Below, piece after piece: positions 33,401 to 44,484 of a DNA stretch of 64,000 nucleotides. Each line of letters opens with the position of its first letter. The stretch's first letter is position 1. The notes beneath the pieces were generated by a model, which made no database searches, was not told where the DNA came from, and saw only the letters and a list, made by a program, of their open reading frames with translations. A program made the translations under genes and the position numbers. The stretch is from Rutstroemia sp. NJR-2017a BVV2 (lineage: Eukaryota; Ascomycota; Leotiomycetes; Helotiales; Rutstroemiaceae): NCBI GenBank assembly GCA_002946415.1, contig NJPS01000062.1:1054001-1118000 (forward strand). Reading direction: 5' to 3'.

Positions 33401-34901
33401 CCAAGCACCATTCGGACTTGTGTGGCGAATCTGGAAGGGTTTCAAAGTGTGACTTCAACCGACAACTTCTTTGAAATGGGCATGGACTCGCTGGGCGTCA
33501 TATCATTGGCCAGGGCTCTTAACTCATCCTTTAAAGCACGAAATCCAAACTGCAAACCCGTGTCCGAATCCATGATCTATGCCCATCCAACAATCGACTC
33601 TCTAGCGCTTGCATTGGGAGAGTCGAGAATTGCTGAGGACCAAAGTCATGAAGCATGCAGCGTCAATATGATACCTATTCTGTTGACCTACCTGTCGTAG
33701 CTCGGCCTCCGACAAAGAAAACAGGAAAAAAGACATTTCTACTCACAGGCTCGACCGGATCTTTGGGATCATACATACTTGAGAGCATATTATCAGCGGA
33801 TCAAAAGTGTAAAGTCTACTGTCTAAACAGAGGCAGTGACAGTAAGGAGCGACAATACAATTCGAACGTTTCCAAGGCCTATCGACGAACTTCGACAGGG
33901 TAGAGTTTTTGAGCATGGGTTCTGGTGCAGGCGAGCAGTGGCTCGGACTAGAACTTCCTCAGTACAAAAAACTCTTGAACGAGGTAACTCATGTAATTCA
34001 CAACGCCTGGCACGTTAACTTCAACGTATCTCTGGACCAAGTAGGACCAGAACATATCCACCGTGTTCGTCAGCTGATCGACCTTTCAGCTCATTCCAGA
34101 TATGGCTGTTCTATTCACTTTATCTCCACGATTGGGACTGTAGGCAACTGGGACGTCGCTACTTCTGCAGCACCAGGAAGCCGCGTACTGGAAGTAGTCT
34201 TTGAGGATTGGTCGCTTCCTCAGGGTGCAGGTTACGGTCAAGCAAAATTCGTTGCAGAGCGACTGCTAGCTGCAGCATGTCGCGACGCGGGTATCCCAAC
34301 GGCGATATACCGCGTGGGACAAATTGCAGGTCCGACTACTGGCAAAGGAAAATGGAATGAAAGCGAGTGGTTTCCACTTATCCTGCGTTCCTCCATGTAC
34401 TTGAAAGTACTACCATCAACGCTCGGCCCGGTCGAAGATGTGGATTGGATCCCGGTGGATGTACTCGGACGCGTGGTCCAGGAGCTTGTTGTCGGCAGCA
34501 AAATTTCGAATGTCGAACCCGTTGAAGACGAGAAGCTGGAGCCTACGGTCTATCATCTAGTCAATCCCAAACGTACTACATACACCGAGTCTCTTCTAAC
34601 TTGCGTGGCGTCTCAACTCAATTTACCGGATGTCCCGTTCGAGGAATGGGTGGAGAGGCTGAGGGACAGCGCGGCCGATGCTCAAGCTACTGATGTAGAG
34701 AAAAACCCTGCTGTGAAATTGCTGGAGTTCTTTGAGAGCTTGGTGGATATGGAGAAGGTTGGTAGGTCGCAGGTGTGGTTAGATACGACGAGGGCTGTGG
34801 AGGACAGTAAGGTGTTGAGAGAGATAGATGCTGTAAGCGGGACGCATATGGTGAATTGGTTGAGGCAATGGGGATTGGTTAAAACCGATGAAACACAGTA
34901 G
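33401..34901 (+). pseudogene. Truncated, frameshifted NRPS-like (carrier plus thioester-reductase) remnant
   Basis: C-terminal half of an A-T-R enzyme (adenylation, carrier, NAD(P)H thioester reductase). A partial carrier domain starts about 33410: DNFFEMGMDSLGVISLARAL, with the phosphopantetheine Ser in MDSL. It is read in one frame until about 33650, where homology jumps to a second frame (MQRQYDTYSVDLPV, then FLLTGSTGSLGSYILE, the reductase Rossmann loop). Near 33870 it jumps again to the third frame (GLSTNFDRVEFL, continuing open to 34901). The R domain keeps HNAW, HFISTIGTVGNW and the catalytic GYGQAKFVAERLL. No adenylation domain precedes it. Two frame breaks plus a missing start and A domain point to a dead remnant; introns of suitable size do not explain the breaks. 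Confidence 0.8.
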
Positions 34902-35339
34902 AGTGGTAATAGGCATCTAAGATGTGAATAAACAGTATACGCGGCGGGTTTGGAATAATATGGTATATTATATAGGGTTATCGAAAAATAGTAAAACCCT
35001 TCATTGCATAGTTTCTACTTCCCCGTATCTCAAGTGATCAATCTTTTAAATCCCAGCCCTTCATTGCTACCCTCTCACAAAATGAGGGATTTTTTTCAAG
35101 TACAGAAGTTTGATTGGGGCAACAAATAGACGCCACACATGAACTCGGCTTTTTCAGCATGCAGAAGCAAGCCACCAATATTCTGTAATTGAGGGGTTGA
35201 GGTTACAAATATCATGATGGCCGTCACTGCATCAGATCTTCGAAAGTTATCGTTACTCCCATGTACCTGTTCGATTGCCAAGCCCATTAGCATTGATCGC
35301 AAATTATGTATACGCTTGAAGGAAAGCAATAGCTTGAGA
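34902..35339. other. Intergenic, AT-rich
   Basis: About 440 bp; the 42 codons of open frame upstream of the preferred start at 35340 (from 35214) are not protein-like. Confidence 0.4.
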
Positions 35340-38300
35340 ATGGCCGGCTGGGACCCCTCCACAATCGCCTCGGTCACGGCCCTCATCGTTGCCGCCCTGG
35401 CTATGATCATCGCCCTCGCCCAGGCCGTGCAACAGTACTTCATCACCGGCCAGCTCATCCGCATCTGCGACAGCGTCGTCTTCGGGCCTATGCCAGGCCA
35501 GGGCAGGCGCGTATGGCAGCTGTCGCAGTTCCGCTTCCGCGTGCTCTATTCCATCCCGCAGATCAGCCTGAGCGCGGACTTGTGGCCGTCCGATAGCGGG
35601 TTGGTCAAGTCGTACGCTATTGGTAGACATCCGCTTCCGCGGCTGGCGGGGAGCGACGACGACATTCACGAGATTCCAAGATGGCTCGTCAAAGTGGAAA
35701 GGCGGAGGGAGTGGAAGGCAAAGGCGAGGAGGTTTCTCATGAGACTAACACCTTGGCGGCGTGAGCCTTCTGTTGAAGAGGAGGATTATGGCAATATGCA
35801 GGTCATTGTTGGGCACCCTGTGGTACCGACTTCAAAACGACGACGATTTTTCCAGCGCGGGCGCTTCAAGAGGAAACTGTTCTTCTGGTCAAGGTGGACG
35901 CGTTCCTTCAGGCGCAAGCTATTCTCCGCCTCGTGGTGGTCAAGCCTTGTTACCGGTGGAAAAGCTCACACGAGCTTCACACCATCAACCACCATAAGCT
36001 CAGTTACCTCATCCAGCGCAAGATCAGCTGCCGAAATAGTCGACAGTCGCCGAGTTGGCGAAGCCTCATGGGTGTCTTTCTGCCGCGCCATCGAGATGCC
36101 ATGCGGCAATTCCGTACGGTTCGATCATGTCCAGTACGATGCAGACAGATGTCCCTCGGACCTGGTCTCGGCACCGATGCAAGTATCTATGCGAGACATC
36201 ATCATCATGGGACTAATGGCGGGCATGGGGATCACCAGCGCGTCTTTTAATGAAAAGTCGGTTTCCATGCAGGGCGCTGCGGGAACTATCACCACCTCGA
36301 AGCACGCAGTGCTGGGCCCGATCCTGCACTTCACGCCGAGGAATACTGACGAGAATCCGATTTCAGCCTTTGGATATAGCTTCGGTCATAGGCGCGGATT
36401 TGTCGACGGCTACTGGCTCGTGCGGACATGGGGCGTCTGTTGTGTGGCGCGTCGCTATTTCAACTGGAAGTCTAGACGCACCGCGCGCCGTCTAGATGAC
36501 CGCTGGATCAGAGAACAAGAGGACTCCACGTGGAATCCGCACGATGGTAGCACAGGCGATGGAGCACGGCAATCCGGCAACAGAAAATATGCTTCCCACA
36601 GACGTGACAAGAATGGTTGGATGGGAGGCATCGTTCGGCGACATAGCGTAGAGAAGACAGATAGTAGCCATCGGAGCAAGAAGCCGGGTGCGGAGGGCGA
36701 GGAAACCAATGAGCGGGGTAAACAAGTTATCAAGATTAGCAGAGCTATACCTGAACGGCTACCCCAAGATGGCAATTGGAGAATTTTCACCCCGCCGCCG
36801 CCGACATTACAAGGACCCCCTTCAGCCGTCAATCAGCAAGGTCATGCGAACAAATTGAGACAGGAAGCCAATATTTCTACTAACAAAAAGCCAGAGACAC
36901 ACAACAAAGCGCACACTGCGCCAGGGCCGCCTGGTCCACCATCGCAAGAAGACGCCACGCCGGAGGACAGGTTACGACCACCAAGGCCAACACGACGGGC
37001 GACCGTCGAAGATGCCTCAGATCACGAAGGTGAATTTCCGTCGAACGGCCCTATGCCTGAGGCGCGAAACCTGCCATTGGGCACAGAGGCCGTAGCCAAA
37101 GCGGGCTTCGAAGAACCATCAGAGAAGTCAACTCCAACACCGCCAACTATCAGTCACCGTGTCGTTGTTGAAAGCGAAACCAGATCTAGGGAAGCAAAAG
37201 AAACAGTAGTAAGTTCAGCTGAAGAAGAACGCCTTGAACGCACCGACGTGGGAGACGACAAGGAGCTGTCAGAGCGCGTCCAAACCGCTAAGAAACTTCA
37301 AGCCACTCGAGCCGAGAAGCTCCGCCAGGTCCGGCACGATAAGGAGATAGTCCAGGACTCGGTCAAACGCGGCGTAATACACCCGCCGCACAAAGAAGCA
37401 GCGGGGCAGAGAAGTCAGCTCCTGCTGACCAACTACGCACACAACGAGAAAGACGCCTCGAAGGAGGATGAAGAAGAAGATGAAGGGGGGAGCAAGCCAA
37501 CAAAGGAAGAGCAAGAAGCACAAGAGCGGGAGTCAAAACGGGCTCAGGACAGGATTCAGCGTGATAATGAACGGGAAGAGCGAAACCAAGCGCGTAACCG
37601 AAGCTTCCAGCTCGACAAAGTCGACTTGTACTGGATGAGCCAGATGGACGTGATGCGCGGGTATTGGGCGACGCCGTGGCACAGACCCTCTACAACGCCA
37701 GTCTACTCGGCGCTGTCGGGCTGCGTGACCGTGGTGCTCGAGGCACTCCTGGGATTTCTGGGTTCCGAATATATCGCCTACAGAAGCGGAAGCTTCTATG
37801 CCACAGCCGCCTGGATGTACAGGCGGTCTTTTGGCGACGACGAGGGTAGCTACAACCATACCTATCCGGCTTATGCGCAGAATGCACGAGGAGGTGTCAT
37901 CGCCAGTGGAGATTACGTAGGCTGTCGCATCACGTCGTTTTCCTCGCGCGTGATCCCGGTACTGGAATTGGCTCACTCGTACGACTGGCAGGTTGAGGAC
38001 AGCGAGCGTGACCAGACAGAGGTCGAGGAACAGAACGTCGAGCTGATGCGTATAGACAGCTGGCTTTCTTACGTCGGCCGGCTAGACGAGATATCCGAGG
38101 GCCCGCACCGTCTTCTGCATCAGACGCCCGCGCTCGTCCAACTGCTGATGGAGGAGTTTGAGGGCGACTTTCAAAATATTGATCTGTCTGCCAAAGAAGG
38201 CGGGCTGCAGGATATCCAGGGTCTTGCGGCCAACGTGATGGATTTCCTGACCGACGAGGAGCTCACCGAGGCGGAGCAACTTTATGTTCTAGTTGCACTG

Positions 38301-38399
38301 CTGAGGAGTGTTAAGGTTACACAATGTGTATTGTCAGGGTCAGATACAGCCGACCTACAAAGTATTCTTGAAAATGATGTGCAGGCGCATCTGGTTTAA
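35340..38399 (+). CDS. Large orphan fungal membrane-associated protein (1019 aa)
   Basis: Long intronless frame. I chose the second Met at 35340 because it opens directly onto a membrane helix (SVTALIVAALAMIIALAQAVQQYF, about residues 10-33); the frame itself opens at 35214. After the helix come an aromatic conserved-looking block (RRVWQLSQFRFRVLY), basic stretches, a second weakly hydrophobic segment (DIIIMGLMAGMGITSASF, about residues 283-300), and a long charged, Pro-rich disordered middle (about 370-680). A predicted coiled coil rich in Glu/Arg/Lys follows (about 690-760). The ordered C-terminal domain contains DVMRGYWATPWHRPSTTPVYSALSGCVTVVLEALLGFLG. This architecture loosely recalls proteins labelled modin in filamentous ascomycetes (memory, unverified). 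No catalytic motif seen. GC content is higher than its AT-rich flanks. Confidence 0.75.
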   Translation: MAGWDPSTIASVTALIVAALAMIIALAQAVQQYFITGQLIRICDSVVFGPMPGQGRRVWQLSQFRFRVLYSIPQISLSADLWPSDSGLVKSYAIGRHPLPRLAGSDDDIHEIPRWLVKVERRREWKAKARRFLMRLTPWRREPSVEEEDYGNMQVIVGHPVVPTSKRRRFFQRGRFKRKLFFWSRWTRSFRRKLFSASWWSSLVTGGKAHTSFTPSTTISSVTSSSARSAAEIVDSRRVGEASWVSFCRAIEMPCGNSVRFDHVQYDADRCPSDLVSAPMQVSMRDIIIMGLMAGMGITSASFNEKSVSMQGAAGTITTSKHAVLGPILHFTPRNTDENPISAFGYSFGHRRGFVDGYWLVRTWGVCCVARRYFNWKSRRTARRLDDRWIREQEDSTWNPHDGSTGDGARQSGNRKYASHRRDKNGWMGGIVRRHSVEKTDSSHRSKKPGAEGEETNERGKQVIKISRAIPERLPQDGNWRIFTPPPPTLQGPPSAVNQQGHANKLRQEANISTNKKPETHNKAHTAPGPPGPPSQEDATPEDRLRPPRPTRRATVEDASDHEGEFPSNGPMPEARNLPLGTEAVAKAGFEEPSEKSTPTPPTISHRVVVESETRSREAKETVVSSAEEERLERTDVGDDKELSERVQTAKKLQATRAEKLRQVRHDKEIVQDSVKRGVIHPPHKEAAGQRSQLLLTNYAHNEKDASKEDEEEDEGGSKPTKEEQEAQERESKRAQDRIQRDNEREERNQARNRSFQLDKVDLYWMSQMDVMRGYWATPWHRPSTTPVYSALSGCVTVVLEALLGFLGSEYIAYRSGSFYATAAWMYRRSFGDDEGSYNHTYPAYAQNARGGVIASGDYVGCRITSFSSRVIPVLELAHSYDWQVEDSERDQTEVEEQNVELMRIDSWLSYVGRLDEISEGPHRLLHQTPALVQLLMEEFEGDFQNIDLSAKEGGLQDIQGLAANVMDFLTDEELTEAEQLYVLVALLRSVKVTQCVLSGSDTADLQSILENDVQAHLV

Positions 38400-39013
38400 A
38401 TTTGTCTAAATTATTTTATCAATCAAAATAAAATATTAACTTATTTATTTACCGTCGACATCTCCCCGTGATTGAAATTTAATCCTTGTATGTCGTGCTG
38501 CGAAAATGTTGGGACTGCGAGGACGGGAAGACGGATAATAACAGGTGCCCAGTGCCCAGAAAAGTGATGCAATTAGGCTGAGATCATAACTCCGATAAGA
38601 TAGATGGGCCCTGATCGTCGCTTTTCAGTGGAACCGGAAAGGAACCGGAAAGCTTCCAGAGCTTCCGTCCACGAAAACAACTCCAAAAAACTCCACACCG
38701 CAAGGCCAAGCAAACTTCCACAACACAAACGAGGGGTTTGCTGATGCTGATGCCCGATACGACCTTAATGTTGCTTTTTTCAATCAAAACTTTCACTCTT
38801 TTTTTCATCTTGTTCTCTTCTTCTCCATATTTAGACCCGTCGCTGCGGTCGATGATCCCTTCATTCATTGATCTGTGAAAGCTTTGGCAGAATTGAAGCA
38901 TTGCCCCGCGAATGAGGTGAAGCATTGCAAAGCTTGCTTCCAGCACGAAGGGTATCAATTACGAAACCGCTACTCTCACTCAGATATAGTGCCAATTTGG
39001 CATCAGATACGCC
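38400..39013. promoter_or_regulatory. Upstream region of the GH3 gene
   Basis: 614 bp; AT-rich 3' flank of the orphan gene, then the GH3 promoter. The minus-strand frame 38584-38958 has no family signal. Confidence 0.4.
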
Positions 39014-41958
39014 ATGAGCTTTCGCGACGACATAGACCAGAGCCGTGAGGGGCTGCTGAAGTCCTTCGACGAAGATCAGAAAGCTTCGAGGCGCAAATCA
39101 TTCGACGGGCTCTCCGACAAATCCGACATCGATGCTACAGATTATCTCAATTCAAATCCTTCCAGCGCTGCCGTCAGTGCCTATCAAAAGACCGACGAAC
39201 TCAAAGCCCTTCGAACTACATCCAATCAACGCTCGAAATGGCTATTAACTATACTGATTGTTGGGATTGTCTTCTGGTCGTTTTTGGCTGGCGGTGGTTT
39301 CTGGGTATACAAGCATACGCCATCTACCGGGCAATCTCCTCCATGGTATCCAACCCCTCTGGGCGGCACATTGCCAGAGTGGAGTGAGAGCTATAAGAAG
39401 GCCGCTGCCTTGGTCAAGAAGATGACTTTGCCTGAGTTGGTGAATATAACAACCGGAACAGGGTGGCAGATGGGTTTGGCTGTAGGCAATACTGCACCTG
39501 CACTGTCTGCTGGATTTCCTAGTCTCGCGTTGCAGGATGGCCCATTGGGTCTGCGTTTTGCGGATAATGCAACTGCGTTCCCAGCTGGAATTACAGTGGG
39601 TGCGACTTTCAACAGGGAGTTGATGTATAAAAGAGGAAAGGCACATGGTCAAGAAGCTCGACTTAAAGGTGTTCAGGTTTTGCTTGGGCCTTGCGTTGGT
39701 CCTCTTGGTAAATTACCTGCCGGAGGTCGGAATTGGGAGGGGTTCGGATCAGACCCTTATCTGCAAGGTATTGCTGCTGCAGAGACCATCAAAGGTATTC
39801 AAGAAGAAGGTGTTATGGCTACAATTAAGCACTTCGTTGGAAACGAGCAGGAACATTTCCGACAGAGTTTTGAATGGGGCTTGCCAAACGCCATGTCATC
39901 TAACATCGACGACCGCACACTACATGAACTCTATGGCTGGCCATTCGCCGACAGCGTTAAAGCCGGTGTAGCAAGTGTGATGTGCAGTTACCAGATGCTG
40001 AATAACTCATACGCTTGTGGGAACTCGAAGTTACTAAATGGCATTTTGAAAGATGAGCTTGGATTCCAAGGCTTTGTTCAATCGGATTGGCTTGCTCAAC
40101 GTTCGGGTGTTGCAAGTGCACTTGCTGGATTGGTAAGCACACTTCCTTTACATGGATTGAAAAGCGACTTTGATACTAACCTGTTTGTTTTTTATAGGAT
40201 ATGACCATGCCAGGAGATGGACTCAGATGGGCTGACGGAAAGTCTCTCTGGGGTCCCGAATTGACCAAGGCTGTGCTCAATGGGTCTCTGCCAATCTCAA
40301 GACTTCACGATATGGCGACGAGAATCGTAGCCTCCTGGTATCAACTGGGACAAGACGATGAATCTAGATTTGATGGAAAGGGGCCCAACTTTTCTTCATG
40401 GACTGACGATGCAGAAGGATACATCAACGTTGGCAGCCCAGACGACAAGGACAAGAAGGTTGTCAATAAGTTCATTGATGTTCAAGGAAAAGGTGATGAG
40501 GCACACTCCATAGTAGCGCGCCAGGTCGCCACCGAAGGCACAGTTCTTCTGAAAAACGAAGACAACGTACTACCATTAAGCAGGAATGGCTGGCCATCAG
40601 GCGAATCGCGCGAGCTTGCTTATCGCATTGGCATTTTCGGCGAGGACGCCGGAGAAGGTGATGGTCCCAATGCTTGCAAAGATAGAGCTTGCAACCAGGG
40701 CACCCTTGGCTCGGGTTGGGGTTCAGGTGCTGTTGAATTCCCTTATTTGGTCTCACCTATTTCTGCGTTGAAGAAGTCCTTCAACACGGAACACGTCTAC
40801 GTTACGGAATTTGCTACAAACTCCCCTCCCTTCAAGGAAGCCCCAGAGATTCTCAAGGACCAAGACATCTGCATTGTATTTGCTAATGCGGACGCTGGGG
40901 AGGGTTTCGCTACCTACCAGGGAATTCGTGGCGACCGCAATGACTTGAACCTACAGAAAGGTGGCGATAAGCTTATCAAAGACGTTGCTGAAGGGTGTGG
41001 GGGAGGAAAAGGAAACACCATTGTTGTGCTTCATTCTGTTGGTCCTGTGCTGGTGGAGCCATGGATAAATCTTCCAGGAGTCAAGGCAGTACTGATGGCG
41101 AATCTCCCCGGCCAGGAAAGTGGCAACGCTATTGCAGATATCATTGTCGGTAATGTCAACCCAAGTGGCAAATTACCTTACACGATCGGAAAATCGCTTG
41201 AAGATTACGGTCCTGGCGCCCAGATTCTATACTATCCTAACGGTGTTGTGCCTCAGCAAAATTATACCGAGGGTCTGTACATTGACTACCGCCATTTCGA
41301 CAAGTATGAAGTTGAGCCTTCATTCGAGTTTGGCTTTGGTCTTTCCTATGCTACATTCGAGTACTCCAACCTGAAGATCGATTCTGTTCTACCCAAATCT
41401 CGGTATCCTGCTCCTCGTCCAGTGGCTGAGATCAGCCCGCCCAGCTACGATGAGACACTTCCAGATCCTAAAGAAGCCGTGTTCCCTGCAGGCTTCAAGA
41501 AGCTTTCTAAGTTCGTCTACCCATACATCGATGATGTATCCGAGATCAAGCAAGGCAAATATCCATATCCAGAAGGTTACGAGATCGAACAACCTCCATC
41601 GCAAGCTGGAGGCGGACAAGGTGGGAATCCCGATCTTTGGAACACCTATGCTACGGTCTCGGTAGACCTCAAGAACACCGGAAAGGTCCTCGGCAAGGAA
41701 GTCGCCCAGCTTTACCTGGAGTATGGCGATATTGCTGGCGACGCTGCAAAAATCGATTTCCCGGTTAGGGTCTTGAGAGGGTTTGAGAAAATTGAGTTGG
41801 AAGAAGGTGAGAGTAAAGTTGTTAAGTTCAATTTGACGAGACGCGATTTGAGCTATTGGGATGTGGTGGAGCAGAATTGGGTTATGCCTACGGAGGGTGC
41901 TTTTACGGTTAGAGTGGGCTCGAGTTCGAGGGATTTGAGGGTGACGGGCTCGTTGTGA
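39014..41958 (+). CDS. Membrane-anchored GH3 beta-glucosidase
   Basis: Glycoside hydrolase family 3 enzyme hydrolysing terminal beta-glucosyl residues at the cell surface. Exons 39014-40132 and 40198-41958 (65-nt intron, phase 0) give 959 aa. Instead of a cleaved signal it has an acidic cytosolic tail and a signal-anchor helix at about residues 76-99 (WLLTILIVGIVFWSFLAGGG), making a type II membrane protein. The TIM-barrel domain shows LQDGPLGLRFAD, GRNWEGFGSDPYL, IKHFVGNEQEHFR and VMCSYQMLN. The nucleophile Asp358 sits in VQSDW. After the intron come DMTMPGDG, the second alpha/beta domain and a C-terminal FnIII-like domain (VSVDLKNTGKVLGKEVAQLYL). This class corresponds to the anchored bglE/bglF-type enzymes of aspergilli (recall). 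Complete and intact. Confidence 0.93.
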
Positions 41959-42327
41959 TTAGAGTAGATGGGGATTATGAAGGGGTGGGGGATGGTGTTT
42001 GGGTTGGGATAGAAAGAAGTGGTTATGATGACATGATAAAATCCTATATCAGATAGATAGTTATATTCTGAATATAGATCTTTCGCCAGACAAAGTACCT
42101 ATGGTTTTCTTCAGGGCTCTAACTTTCGTGCTTCCTGCACATTACCTACACGTATATCTTAATTCAAAGGGGTTAGAATCATGAATCAGAATATTTTTAT
42201 ATATAGATTAAGGAGCATATAACAAGCCCTCCAGCCCACAAGACCTCGAGCATCTGCGTGCTCACAAACACACACAGACACCACGAGCCTTCATCTCCCC
42301 CGCTCTACAACCTCCATTTCCTCTTCC
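41959..42327. other. Short convergent intergenic region
   Basis: 3' flanks of the GH3 gene (+) and the MRJP gene (-); AT-rich, nothing recognised. Confidence 0.5.
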
Positions 42328-43572
42328 CTAACCACTCCCCACTGCCTGCGTCACCTTCGTCCCATTCCCCGGCAACTTAACCCTAAACACCACCCACGGT
42401 TTCCTCCTCTTATTCACGCCCCCCTGATAGCTCGCCGACAACCACAGCTGATTCTCAGTAAAATACAGATACCCATCCGCGGCAGTCGAAAACGTGTCCG
42501 TCCAGCTAAACCGCGGATCCCTTACAAACGGCTGGAAGAGGCCCGTGTCGGGGTTGAAAACCACCACCTCGTTGTTCTCGACATTCCCCGCATAGATCAG
42601 CCCGTTCGAATCCGTCTCCATCCCGTCCGACACGCCTTTCGTGCCGCGGATCTGCACCGCTGCGTTGGTTTTCTGCACGGCGTAGGGGCTGCGGTCGCGG
42701 AGGAGCGCGGTGGGCACGGAATACAGGTTGCGCGTTGCGACGGGGCTGTAGTAGAGCGTTTGCCCGTCGGCGGAGAGCGCGATCCCGTCGGCGCCGAAGC
42801 CGACGTTGGTGATGGTGCGGTTTTGCCCCGGGTTCATGTACACGGGCTGGCCCCAGACCCAGGGGACGAAATCAGGGTCCGGGTGCACGGAGGGGTGGTT
42901 TTCCAGACGGCGCCAGGCTTCCCCGCTGCCGAGGTCGACGACCACGATCGCGTTGCGTCCTTCGGAGCTGCTGTCGGTTATGTAGGCTATTCCCTGCCCG
43001 GAGGGGGTGAGTGAGGGGTCCAGATCGAAGCGGATGTCGTTGAGGTAGGAGTCTGCGGGGGCGGCGGAGGGGGTGAAGATTATGGTTTTGAATATGCTGT
43101 TGGTGGTAAGATCCACGCCGATGAGTTTGGGACCGCCGTAGGAGGCGAGGAGGAGCGTGCCGTCCGGGAGGGAGGTCCGTCCGGTGTCGAGGATCCAGAG
43201 ACGGTCTGCGGGGTCGATGACCACGCTTTGGACGCCGATTAGATAGTTTTGGTAGTTGGCGCTGGTGGGCGGGTAGGTGGTGTAGTTTACGCGGCCGCCG
43301 GGAGGAGTGTTGATTTCGGCGCTGGGGAAGGGCGTCTCGGTTGTGTTGGAGGTGAGCTCGGCGACGGTGTAGCCGCCGACGTTGGCTGGATCCAGTGGGG
43401 GGTAGTTGGAGAATTTACGTCCGCTGGCGGAAACAGCTATTCCGGTGGGCCATTGGTCGTAGTAGAGATGGACGATTTCGGGGGTGGGACCAAGTGATCC
43501 TGGGTCCGAGAGGATATTTTGAGCGGTGGTGAAAGTCCCCAGCAGGACGCTGAGAGATATGGAGATTCTCAT
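42328..43572 (-). CDS. Secreted major royal jelly protein / yellow-family protein
   Basis: Intronless 414-aa secreted six-bladed propeller of the MRJP/yellow family, found in insects, bacteria and many ascomycetes; related to lactonase-like proteins, function in fungi unclear. Signal peptide about residues 1-17 (ISISLSVLLGTFTTA). Family landmarks: WPTGIAVSASGRKFSNYP, VQSVVIDPADRLWILDTG, YLNDIRFDLDP, IAYITDSS, VGFGADGIALSADGQTLYYSP, GVSDGMETDSNGLIYAGN and WTDTFSTAADGYLYFTENQL. Several N-glycosylation sites. The coding sequence is visibly GC-rich, especially at third positions, compared with its neighbours, and lacks introns. Catalytic lactonase residues cannot be confirmed here. Confidence 0.88.
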   Translation of the reverse strand: MRISISLSVLLGTFTTAQNILSDPGSLGPTPEIVHLYYDQWPTGIAVSASGRKFSNYPPLDPANVGGYTVAELTSNTTETPFPSAEINTPPGGRVNYTTYPPTSANYQNYLIGVQSVVIDPADRLWILDTGRTSLPDGTLLLASYGGPKLIGVDLTTNSIFKTIIFTPSAAPADSYLNDIRFDLDPSLTPSGQGIAYITDSSSEGRNAIVVVDLGSGEAWRRLENHPSVHPDPDFVPWVWGQPVYMNPGQNRTITNVGFGADGIALSADGQTLYYSPVATRNLYSVPTALLRDRSPYAVQKTNAAVQIRGTKGVSDGMETDSNGLIYAGNVENNEVVVFNPDTGLFQPFVRDPRFSWTDTFSTAADGYLYFTENQLWLSASYQGGVNKRRKPWVVFRVKLPGNGTKVTQAVGSG

Positions 43573-44484
43573 TGTGCCGAGAGAGGATGAGGAATGAATG
43601 GAAATCGTTCACCTACCTGTTCAAGAAAAATATATGGAACTTATATAACTTATACAGCTTAGCAATCGTCATCTCGAAAGCATAGACGTTTAATTACAAA
43701 TATCCAACTACCCCGCCGTTGTCCAGTCAGAAAATCACTTGATCCGCGCTTCAATCGTGCCGTCATGATGAGAAAATAAATGCTACAGAATATGTACTAT
43801 ACGCGTGATGTCATAGACTTATAGCATCACCACATCGCTAGGAATAGTTTCGTTTTTCCTTCTCCTTTTATAATTTATTAGTCATCACGGTAATTGAGAA
43901 TACCGAAAGAGTAGGAAAGAATGAAATTGCCGATATACCTTAATGCAGAAATACTATCGCATATTCGCTACCTTCAAGATCTCGGGATACCTAGCGATAT
44001 GATGGGTTGATGACTGACCGTTGGCATAGCAATAGTTGCAACACCGTTGAGGAACTTTCCAGAGCAATAGGTACAAGCGCATCATGAGCGCTGCGGTCCA
44101 TTCAATTGCTCCGAATATCCAATCCAGGACTTGCTTGCGCCATATAGTTCCTCCGATCCCTATCCTATACCTATTCTTCTTCTTGATAAAATCAATCGTT
44201 ATCACCTATTCACAAGTTAAATAAACGCATAACTTTAGTCAACATGGCAAGTATCATCGCGATGCAACCAAATTACATAAATTCCAAATCCCCCAAATTA
44301 GATAATCCCCTTCTATATCCATTATTCCCACCCCTACCTACCGAAACAGCCTTTCCCAATGCGATTGATGCAGACAGAACTCCTCCATTTACCATAGAAC
44401 CCCTCCAGACTCAGAGCAAAAACAAGAAAAGAAAAACTCCTCTTTCTAAATCCCATGAACACACTCACAAACAAACAAACGATC
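43573..44484. other. Intergenic region upstream of the MRJP gene
   Basis: About 900 bp: promoter of the MRJP gene and 3' flank of the laccase, both on the minus strand. The Cys-containing minus frame 43954-44205 starts on a non-ATG codon and has no domain; not called. Confidence 0.45.

Noticed and set aside
35214..35339. N-terminal extension of the 1019-aa orphan
   Set aside because: The extra 42 residues are not protein-like and precede a membrane helix that begins properly at the Met at 35340.
43954..44205. Minus frame with RCCNYCYANG
   Set aside because: Begins on a non-ATG codon, no recognisable domain, and lies in the MRJP promoter.
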